Shown: one piece after another, positions 1 through 4,927 of the stretch
Position numbering within the stretch: position 1 is the first letter of the stretch
How the letters are laid out: the number at the start of each line of letters is the position of its first letter
From: an uncultured Dehalococcoidia bacterium
GTDB taxonomy: Bacteria; Chloroflexota; Dehalococcoidia; Tepidiformales; Tepidiformaceae
Assembly (NCBI GenBank): GCA_937954195.1
Contig: CALFYR010000668.1
Coordinates: 1 to 5,776 of the forward strand
Direction of reading: 5' to 3'
Length of the DNA stretch: 5,776 nucleotides
Notes under the pieces: model-generated
What the model was told of the DNA's origin: nothing
Database searches by the model: none
The model's input: only the letters and a program-made list of their open reading frames with translations
Program-made: the position numbers and the translations under genes

Positions 1-666
1 GTTTCGCCTGCGGGGTCGCGCTAATGGGAGCGTCTCCTCGATCTCCCGGAGTTGCTCGTCGGTAATCCGCCCCAGGTACACCCGCTCGACCACCCCGTCC
101 GGGTTCACCAGGAAGGTCCGCGGCAGGCCGCCAACCCCCACCGCATACGCCGCCGAAACCTCGCCGGAGAAGTCGAACAGGATCGGGTAGTCCACCGCGA
201 ATTCCTCCACGAACGTCCGCGCCGTGTCCACATCCTCCTGCTGGTTCACCCCAACAACCGTGATCTCCTTCCCGAGCGTCCGGATGTGGAAGTCCTGCAG
301 GTCCGGGGTTTCGCCACGGCACGGGCCGCACCAGCTCGCCCAGAAGTTCACCAGCACATACTCGCCCCGCAGGTCGGTGAGCGTCAGCGCATCGCCCGCC
401 AGCGTATCGAGCTGGAAGTTCGGCGCCGCCCGGCCCTCCCGCGCGGCCGGCGATTCGCCCGTGGGGTTCAGCGTCTCGGGCAGCTCCACCACTCCACGCC
501 CGCCGCCCGCATCCTGCCCGCCACTCCCGGAAGTTTCACGAAACTCGAACCACCAGAGCGCCACGCCCACCACGATCACGATCAGCGCGGCGATGCCCAG
601 CGTTGAGCCGGGCCCGGAGTATTCGCGCCGCCGTTGCGGCCGATCGTCGGGGAGTTGTTCTGTCAT
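1..666 (-). CDS. TlpA/ResA-family membrane-anchored thiol-disulfide oxidoreductase (C-terminus off window)
   Basis: I translated this by hand: an ATG at 666 opens 222 codons with no stop before the left edge, so the C-terminal end is missing. Residues 1-20 are polar and Arg-rich. Residues about 22-41 form one hydrophobic segment (STLGIAALIVIVVGVALWWF), then a Gly/Ser-rich linker to about residue 80. The thioredoxin fold follows. It has the active site WCGPC at 112-116, preceded by GEYVLVNFWAS, and a cis-proline loop GGLPRTFLV with Pro182. A signal anchor plus WCGPC is typical of TlpA/ResA/CcmG-like reductases that act outside the cytoplasmic membrane, often in cytochrome c maturation or protection of extracytoplasmic thiols. 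The particular substrate cannot be told, because no ccm/ccs genes are visible. No good Shine-Dalgarno precedes the ATG, but no upstream in-frame start is better. The basic end (ARPRRRN) suggests the stop lies just outside. The gene is divergent from the CoA-transferase gene. Family certain, role inferred. Confidence 0.93.
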   Translation of the reverse strand, partial: MTEQLPDDRPQRRREYSGPGSTLGIAALIVIVVGVALWWFEFRETSGSGGQDAGGGRGVVELPETLNPTGESPAAREGRAAPNFQLDTLAGDALTLTDLRGEYVLVNFWASWCGPCRGETPDLQDFHIRTLGKEITVVGVNQQEDVDTARTFVEEFAVDYPILFDFSGEVSAAYAVGVGGLPRTFLVNPDGVVERVYLGRITDEQLREIEETLPLARPRRRN

Positions 667-728
667 GTGGGCGTCGCCCTGAGGGTACCAGAGCCCCGGG
701 TGAGGAGGGAGAAAGAGAACACAAGGGA

Positions 729-761
729 GAAGGGGCGCACCGGCCAGCGGAACGCCCCTTC
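729..761. repeat. Perfect 9-bp inverted repeat (hairpin) in the divergent intergenic region
   Basis: GAAGGGGCG at 729-737 pairs perfectly with CGCCCCTTC at 753-761 across a 15-nt loop. The loop holds a further CCG/CGG pairing (740-742 with 748-750). Read on the minus strand, the hairpin lies in the 5' leader of the thioredoxin gene and is followed by a pyrimidine-rich run (complement of about 700-728). It could therefore act as a leader structure or attenuator. On the plus strand it is followed by AAGGAGGG and has no U tract, so a plus-strand terminator is unlikely. The structure is seen; the function is not. Confidence 0.5.
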
Positions 762-849
762 AAGGAGGGAACAAGCCTGCCGGCCGCACTGTCAGGGGGT
801 GTGTGGCCCGGCTACACCACTCACAACGCCCCAACCCGCCAAAGGGTTA

Positions 850-877
850 CCTCATCCCTCCTGCCTCATGCCTCTTC
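850..877 (+). repeat. Four-unit degenerate heptamer repeat (CCTCNTS)
   Basis: Four consecutive 7-bp units are present: CCTCATC, CCTCCTG, CCTCATG, CCTCTTC. Each begins CCTC and differs only in its last three bases. The array ends three bases before the -10-like TATAGT of the CoA-transferase gene. It fills the place where a -35 element would be expected, and no recognisable -35 is seen. It belongs with the heptamer arrays at 3303-3330 and 3470-3497. Confidence 0.6.
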
Positions 878-880
878 CCG

Positions 881-886
881 TATAGT
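881..886 (+). promoter_or_regulatory. Candidate -10 element of the CoA-transferase gene
   Basis: TATAGT matches the sigma-70-type TATAAT at five of six positions and is one of the few A/T-rich spots in the region. A transcript from it would start near 892-894 and have a leader of about 30 nt before the ATG at 923. No convincing -35 hexamer lies 16-18 nt upstream, where the heptamer array sits, so this remains a weak candidate. Confidence 0.35.
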
Positions 887-912
887 CCGCCTACCCCGCA
901 TCCGGGCCGCCA

Positions 913-918
913 AGAGGG
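913..918 (+). promoter_or_regulatory. Ribosome-binding site that fixes the CoA-transferase start
   Basis: AGAGGG lies 4 nt before the ATG at 923. It decides between that ATG and a longer in-frame reading from GTG at 803. The 40 extra residues of the longer reading are Pro-rich and would be encoded by the intergenic repeat and promoter region. The family alignment begins directly after the ATG (SPYRVLDLT). Confidence 0.6.
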
Positions 919-922
919 AACC

Positions 923-3295
923 ATGCTCAGTCCATACCGCGTGCTCGACCTCACCGATAACCGCGCCGCCCTCGGCCCGATGGTCCTGGCCGACCTCGGC
1001 GCCGAAGTCCTCAAGGTCGAACCACCCGGCGGCCAGCCCGCCCGCGCCGATGAGCGCGCCTTCGCGGCCTACAACCGGAACAAGCGCAGCGTCGCCCTCG
1101 ATTTCGCCACCGTGCGCGGCCGTGAGAGCTTCCTGGAACTCGTCGCCGGCGCCGATTTCCTCTTCGAAAACGCCGCTCCCGGCGAGATGGCCTCCCTCGG
1201 CCTCGGCTGGGACCAGCTTCGCGCCGTCAACCCGCGCCTCATCTATGTCGCGACCACGCCCTTCGGCCAGTCCGGCCCCTACGCGAACCACCTCTCCACC
1301 GACCTCACCCTCGCCGCTATGGGCGGCATGATGGCCCTCAACGGCGACGCCGACCGGCCCCCGGTCCGCGTCAGCGTCCCCCAGTGCTGGTACCACGCCG
1401 CCACCGAAAGCGCCGTCGGAGCCCTCGTCGCCCATCATCTCCGCCAGCGAACCGGCCAGGGCCGCTTTGTCGATGTCTCCGTGCAGGCAGCCGTCTTCTG
1501 GACTGGCCTCCAGGCCATGATCGCCGCCGCCATCCAGGGCAAGGACGTCGAACGCGCCGGCACCGACCTCCAGCTCGGCGGGCTCACCCTCCAGCTCGTC
1601 TACCCCTGCAAAGACGGCGAAGTCGTCCTCCTCGGCAACGGCCCCACACTCGTCCCGCTCGTCCGCTGGATGGTCGAAGACGGCATCGTCCCCGAATCCT
1701 GGCTCGAGGCCGAAGAGTGGCGCATCTACGACATGAAGGTGCTTCAGGGCCAGCCGCTCGCCTTCACCTACCCGGAAGTCGTCGAAGTCGTCAGCCGCTG
1801 GACCGCGAAGTACACCAAGCGCGAACTCCTCGAACGCGGCATCGCCACCGGCGTGACCTTCGCGCCGGTCGCCACCATCCCGGAACTGCTGGAATTTCCA
1901 CAGCTCGATGCGAGGTCCTACTGGACCCCGCTGGAAGTCCGCGATGGTGTGAGCCTCAAAGGCCCCGGCCCCTTCGTCCAGGTCAGCGGAAAGCCCATCA
2001 CCCGCCAGCGCGGCGTCCCGAAAGCCGGCGAGCATACCGCCGCCACCCTCGCCGCGACCCGCCAGCCCGCCAACTCCCAGGGCGATGGCGAGCAACTGCC
2101 GCTCGCCGGGCTCAAGGTCGCCGACTTCTCCTGGATCGGCGTCGGCCCCATCACCGGCAAATACCTCGCCGACCATGGCGCCGATGTCATACGGATTGAG
2201 ACCGCGAGCCCGCCCGACCGCCTCCGCGTCGCCGGCCCGTACAAGGATGGCGTCCCCGGCCCGAACCGCTCCCAGTTCTTCGGCGCCTTCAACACGTCCA
2301 AGCGTTCCATCGCGCTGAACCTCAAGACTCCGGAGGGCCAGGAAGTCGCGAAGAAGCTGATCGCCTGGGCCGATGTCGTCATCGAATCATTCACGCCCGG
2401 CACCATGGCTGATAACCACCTGGGCTACGAGGATGCGAAGGCGATCAACCCGGACGTCATCTACGTCTCCACCTGCCTCATGGGCCAGACCGGTCCGGCG
2501 GCCGCGCTCGCCGGCTACGGCTACCACGCCGCTGCCATCAGCGGCTTCTACGAAGTCACCGGCTGGCCCGATAGGCCGCCCGCCGGGCCCTTCACCGCCT
2601 ACACCGACACCATCGCGCCGCGCTTTCTCGCATCCGCCGTCCTGGCCGCGATCGATCACCACCGCCGCACCGGCGAGGGTCAGCGCATCGAACAGGCCCA
2701 GATGGAATCGGCGCTCTACTACCTCGCCCCCGAAATCCTGGACTACCAGCTCAGCGGCCGCGTGCCCCGCCGCTGCGGGAACCAGGATCAGGCCTGCGCC
2801 CCCCATGCCGCCTACCCCGCCGCCGGCGACGACGAGTGGATCGCCATCGCCATCGAAACCGATGACCAGTGGGCAGCCCTCGCCGCCGAACTCGGCTCAC
2901 CCGCCTGGGCCACCGACCCCGCTCTCGCCACCGCCGCCGGCCGTCGCGCCAACGGCCAGCTCATCGATGAGCGCATCGCCGCCTGGACCGCCTCGTTCGA
3001 TGCGCACGAGCTCATGGCCCGCCTGCAGGCAGCCGGCGTTCCCGCGGGCGCCGTCCAGCGCTCCAGCGACCACCTGCGCGACCCCCAGCTCGCCCATCGC
3101 AACTTCTTCCACCCCATGGAGCACCCCGAAATGGGGACGGTCCCGTACGAAGGCCACCAGTTCATCATCAGCGGCTACGAAAGCGGCCCGCGCGCGCCCG
3201 CGCCCTGCCTGGGCGAACACTCCATGGAGATCCTCCTCGAAACCCTCGAAATGACCCCGGACGAGATCGCCGAAATCAGCTCCGCCCTGGGGTAG
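923..3295 (+). CDS. Tandem two-domain class III (CaiB/BaiF) CoA-transferase
   Basis: The product has 790 residues, about twice the usual 380-430 of a single-domain family III CoA-transferase. It contains two complete CaiB/BaiF domains, residues about 1-385 and about 394-790, joined by a short polar linker. Each domain repeats the family landmarks: an N-terminal LADLGAEVLKVE or LADHGADVIRIE segment, NRNKRSVALD or NTSKRSIALN, FGQSGP or MGQTGP, and RTGQG or RTGEG. These enzymes move CoA between carboxylic acids through a mixed anhydride on an Asp. In the second half, Asp562 (AYTDT) lies 22 residues before the Gly of RTG, the same spacing as Asp169 in E. coli CaiB, recalled from memory. In the first half the matching residue is Trp156 and no Asp is nearby. 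The protein is therefore probably one active and one structural half, cytoplasmic. The substrate is unknown; carnitine-, bile-acid-, succinyl- or aromatic-acid-type substrates are all possible. The gene appears monocistronic, and its codons strongly favour third-position C. Confidence 0.95.
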   Translation: MLSPYRVLDLTDNRAALGPMVLADLGAEVLKVEPPGGQPARADERAFAAYNRNKRSVALDFATVRGRESFLELVAGADFLFENAAPGEMASLGLGWDQLRAVNPRLIYVATTPFGQSGPYANHLSTDLTLAAMGGMMALNGDADRPPVRVSVPQCWYHAATESAVGALVAHHLRQRTGQGRFVDVSVQAAVFWTGLQAMIAAAIQGKDVERAGTDLQLGGLTLQLVYPCKDGEVVLLGNGPTLVPLVRWMVEDGIVPESWLEAEEWRIYDMKVLQGQPLAFTYPEVVEVVSRWTAKYTKRELLERGIATGVTFAPVATIPELLEFPQLDARSYWTPLEVRDGVSLKGPGPFVQVSGKPITRQRGVPKAGEHTAATLAATRQPANSQGDGEQLPLAGLKVADFSWIGVGPITGKYLADHGADVIRIETASPPDRLRVAGPYKDGVPGPNRSQFFGAFNTSKRSIALNLKTPEGQEVAKKLIAWADVVIESFTPGTMADNHLGYEDAKAINPDVIYVSTCLMGQTGPAAALAGYGYHAAAISGFYEVTGWPDRPPAGPFTAYTDTIAPRFLASAVLAAIDHHRRTGEGQRIEQAQMESALYYLAPEILDYQLSGRVPRRCGNQDQACAPHAAYPAAGDDEWIAIAIETDDQWAALAAELGSPAWATDPALATAAGRRANGQLIDERIAAWTASFDAHELMARLQAAGVPAGAVQRSSDHLRDPQLAHRNFFHPMEHPEMGTVPYEGHQFIISGYESGPRAPAPCLGEHSMEILLETLEMTPDEIAEISSALG

Positions 3296-3302
3296 GAGTG
3301 CC

Positions 3303-3330
3303 GTTCGCCGTTGGCCGTGGGCCTTTGGCC
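3303..3330. repeat. Four-unit degenerate heptamer repeat downstream of the CoA-transferase
   Basis: Four consecutive 7-bp units are present: GTTCGCC, GTTGGCC, GTGGGCC, TTTGGCC. On the minus strand they read GGCCAAA, GGCCCAC, GGCCAAC, GGCGAAC, close to the GGTGAAA and GGCGAAA units at 3470-3497. The shared pattern is roughly GGYNAAM. The array starts 8 bases after the CoA-transferase stop and supplies one arm of the hairpin at 3314-3335. Confidence 0.6.
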
Positions 3331-3335
3331 CCGGC
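3314..3335 (+). terminator. GC-rich hairpin 3' of the CoA-transferase, possible transcript end
   Basis: GCCG (3314-3317), a bulged T, then GGGCC (3319-3323) pair with GGCCC and CGGC (3327-3335) around a TTT loop. This gives nine base pairs, 18 nt after the stop codon and between two convergent genes. No U tract follows on either strand, so it is not a standard intrinsic terminator. It may stabilise the 3' end or work as a U-less terminator. Confidence 0.3.
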
Positions 3336-3469
3336 AGTATCAGCCATGAGCCCAAAGCCCACTCGCCCACCAACCACGCACCAGGGAGGCCCGACCGAGA
3401 GGAAGGGCTCCGCTCCAGCCACCAATCACGATCCCAGAACCCCGCACTCCCCCTCACCACGAACCCACG

Positions 3470-3497
3470 TTCACCTTTCACCTTTCGCCTTTCACCT
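3470..3497. repeat. Four-unit heptamer repeat spanning the DUF2851 stop codon
   Basis: Four consecutive 7-bp units are present: TTCACCT, TTCACCT, TTCGCCT, TTCACCT. Three are identical and one differs at a single base. The two rightmost units and part of a third lie inside the minus-strand DUF2851 gene. They encode its last residues (about VKGER) and its TGA at 3480-3478; the rest lies in the intergenic region. The remaining intergenic sequence (3331-3469) holds no gene, only low-complexity DNA with weak period-7 character, for example GAGCCCA, AAGCCCA at 3348-3361. Confidence 0.75.
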
Positions 3498-4629
3498 CCA
3501 AAACCGGGCAGCGCCCGCACGCGCCCTTGGTGCAGTAGTCCGCGTGCATCAGCAGCCCTCCCTGCAGCCGCGCCGCCGAGGTGAACGGCGGGGCAGCGCC
3601 ACCGCCCCCAAGCCATCCCTCGAGCTTCTTCAGCCGCCCATACGTCCCCGGCGAAGGGATTGCCCGCCACGTCTCCTCCACTTCCGCCTCCCGCCACGCG
3701 CCCGAGGCGAACGCGACCGGAAGGACCGCGTTGACCAGGACCTCGATAGCCGCCGCCCGGCCGATTCCCGCCGCCGAGGCCATCCGCCAACCCACCGGCG
3801 GCGTGAGCCCGGCGGGCCATCCAGTCTCGTCCACGGGCCACCAGCGCGCGAACAGCGCTCCAGCCGCCTCCAGCCGCCGGCCCGGCGATGCCATCGGCCG
3901 AAGCCCCGCGCGCCGCAGCGAGAGCAGCGCAGCCGCGCCCTTCATCTCCGCCGCAAACGCCAGGTGGCGGGGCACGCCCGGCGCGGCACGCTCGATCAGC
4001 GTCGCGAGCGGCAGCCTCCGCCCGAGTGCCGCGAACGCTTCCCGGTTGGCGGTCCCGCCCAGCACCTCAAGCGCCGCGCCGTAGAGCGCCTGTCCTGCCC
4101 CTTGCGAGGCCACCACGGGCTGGACGCGGGCCGCCTTCGCCCGCAGCCGCCGCAGGCTCATCCGTTCCAGCGCCGGCCCGAACTCCGCGCCCCGCGCTGC
4201 TTCCAGCGCGCAGGGCGGCACAAACCCCGGCAGCCCAGCCTGCGGCAACGGCGCGAGGACAAGCACCGGGATGAGCCGTCCGCTCTGGTGGGCCGTCACC
4301 GTCGAGCGGCCGTCGTTCTCCGCGACCACGTGCAATGCCACGCCGGCATAGGCCGGGTCCCGCGTGTGGCCATGCGCGCCCCAGCCGCTCGCCTTCAGGT
4401 GAATCTCAACGTCGCCGCGAAGCAGGTCGCCACCCGCATCGAGGATGGCGCCGCTGAAGTCCGGCCCGGCGCCGCCGCCCGGCACGCCCGGAAATACCAC
4501 CCGGAGCGCCCGCCCGTCTTCAAGCCGCAGTGGCCCCCGCGGGGCGGCGGCCCAGCGCTCCGCCAGGTCCGCCTCCGTGTACTCCGGGCGTTCGGCCCGC
4601 TTCGCGCCCTGCCCGGATCCTCTCTCCAT
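3478..4629 (-). CDS. DUF2851 family protein, possible PD-(D/E)XK-like nuclease fold
   Basis: The product has 383 residues and no signal peptide or membrane segment. The N-terminal half has the DUF2851 hallmarks: a W at about residue 26, LEDGRALRVVFPG, then GPDFSGAI (Asp57), GDVEIHLK (Glu75, His77), W83, GAHGH (His86, His88) and ALHVV (His100). The middle is Ala/Arg-rich and helical. The C-terminus has the family's QGG...DYC segment and a Cys cluster, Cys366, Cys371, Cys374 (C-x4-C-x2-C), suggesting a metal site. The family's function is not established. The order PD, then ExH/K, resembles a PD-(D/E)XK nuclease core, which is my inference. The ATG at 4629 has no clear Shine-Dalgarno. Nine nt upstream lies a 20-bp operator overlapping a TAGAAT -10-like hexamer, so the mRNA may be leaderless and repressed by the adjacent XRE protein. 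The stop codon lies within a heptamer repeat. Confidence 0.88.
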   Translation of the reverse strand: MERGSGQGAKRAERPEYTEADLAERWAAAPRGPLRLEDGRALRVVFPGVPGGGAGPDFSGAILDAGGDLLRGDVEIHLKASGWGAHGHTRDPAYAGVALHVVAENDGRSTVTAHQSGRLIPVLVLAPLPQAGLPGFVPPCALEAARGAEFGPALERMSLRRLRAKAARVQPVVASQGAGQALYGAALEVLGGTANREAFAALGRRLPLATLIERAAPGVPRHLAFAAEMKGAAALLSLRRAGLRPMASPGRRLEAAGALFARWWPVDETGWPAGLTPPVGWRMASAAGIGRAAAIEVLVNAVLPVAFASGAWREAEVEETWRAIPSPGTYGRLKKLEGWLGGGGAAPPFTSAARLQGGLLMHADYCTKGACGRCPVLEVKGER

Positions 4630-4638
4630 CCCGCCATT

Positions 4639-4658
4639 CTACACGTTACCGTGTAAAC
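4639..4658 (-). promoter_or_regulatory. Operator 1 with overlapping promoter, upstream of the DUF2851 gene
   Basis: On the minus strand the site reads GTTTACACGGTAACGTGTAG. Its core is a perfect 6-bp inverted repeat, TACACG-N4-CGTGTA (4640-4655). It fills most of the 37-nt gap between the XRE stop and the DUF2851 ATG and ends 9 nt before that ATG. A -10-like TAGAAT (complement of 4636-4641) overlaps its downstream edge, so bound protein would block RNA polymerase. It differs from the site at 4895-4914 at only three of 20 positions. Confidence 0.75.
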
Positions 4659-4666
4659 AACCGCAA

Positions 4667-4885
4667 TCACCCTCTCCCGGAAGGTTCCCCTGCGTCGTAC
4701 GGCGTTTTCGCTTCGGCGAGGTGGCGCAGCATGCGCACGCTCGCGCCCCGCGGTTCGTAGCGCCCCGTCTCCCACTCCGAGACCGTTTGTTGGCGCACCC
4801 CAAGCTCGTCGGCCATCTCGGCCTGGGTCAGCCCGAGCTCTGCCCGCAAGGCCGCGATCGTTTCGGCGGTCCATTCCTCGCCCAT
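4667..4885 (-). CDS. Small XRE-family helix-turn-helix transcriptional regulator
   Basis: The product has 72 residues, consisting almost wholly of one HTH_3 (Cro/C1-type) domain, residues about 7-59. Landmarks are IAALRAELGLTQAEMADELG (helices 1-2), the recognition helix RQQTVSEWETG at about 31-41, and the conserved P45 after the turn. A short polar tail follows, with no ligand-binding or protease domain. Such proteins bind short palindromes as dimers. Two matching 20-bp palindromes flank this gene, one 9 nt before its own ATG and one before the DUF2851 gene. This strongly suggests autorepression plus control of the downstream gene (inference). The ATG at 4885 fits the domain start. No strong Shine-Dalgarno is present. 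The gene sits 42 nt after the exonuclease gene on the same strand. Antitoxins can look similar, but no toxin-like partner is present. Confidence 0.93.
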   Translation of the reverse strand: MGEEWTAETIAALRAELGLTQAEMADELGVRQQTVSEWETGRYEPRGASVRMLRHLAEAKTPYDAGEPSGRG

Positions 4886-4894
4886 GGCTATCCA

Positions 4895-4914
4895 GTTTAC
4901 ACGCTATCGCGTAG
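4895..4914 (+). promoter_or_regulatory. Operator 2 upstream of the XRE regulator gene
   Basis: On the plus strand the site reads GTTTACACGCTATCGCGTAG. Its core is TACACG-N4-CGCGTA (4898-4913), an inverted repeat with one mismatch. It lies 9 nt upstream of the regulator's ATG, the same spacing as operator 1 has to the DUF2851 ATG, but in the opposite orientation relative to its gene. A -10-like TAAACT (complement of 4894-4899) overlaps its promoter-proximal edge. This arrangement is expected for an autorepressor site. Confidence 0.75.
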
Positions 4915-4927
4915 CCGGGGGTCCGGG

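Noticed and set aside
52..606. Plus-strand open frame opposite the thioredoxin gene
   Set aside because: It is His/Arg/Pro-rich. The minus-strand reading gives a textbook TlpA protein with WCGPC and a cis-Pro loop.
762..769. Near-perfect Shine-Dalgarno (AAGGAGGG) in the divergent intergenic region
   Set aside because: No ATG or GTG follows at a usable distance, and no short reading frame after it looks like a gene.
803..922. Forty-residue N-terminal extension of the CoA-transferase from a GTG
   Set aside because: It is Pro-rich and encoded by the heptamer and promoter region. A ribosome-binding site and the family alignment both favour the ATG at 923.
866..2176. Long antisense open frame (436 codons) inside the CoA-transferase gene
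   Set aside because: Its translation is Gly/Ala/Asp/Glu-rich with no recognisable domain. It arises because the C-ending codons of the real gene leave few stops on the opposite strand.
3470..3497. Repeats as a remnant CRISPR array
   Set aside because: The units are 7 bp and directly abutting, with no spacers and no cas genes nearby.
2897..3841. Minus-strand open frame spanning the end of the CoA-transferase, the intergenic region and the end of the DUF2851 gene
   Set aside because: It crosses two real genes in unrelated frames, and its composition is low-complexity Gly/Arg/Ala.
3298..4656. Plus-strand open frame of 452 codons opposite the DUF2851 gene
   Set aside because: It is Arg/Pro-rich without family features and lies entirely opposite a well-supported gene and a low-complexity intergenic region.
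3478..4885. XRE and DUF2851 genes as a toxin-antitoxin pair
   Set aside because: A 383-residue DUF2851 protein resembles no known toxin, and it lies downstream under its own operator. The pairing is explained by simple repression.
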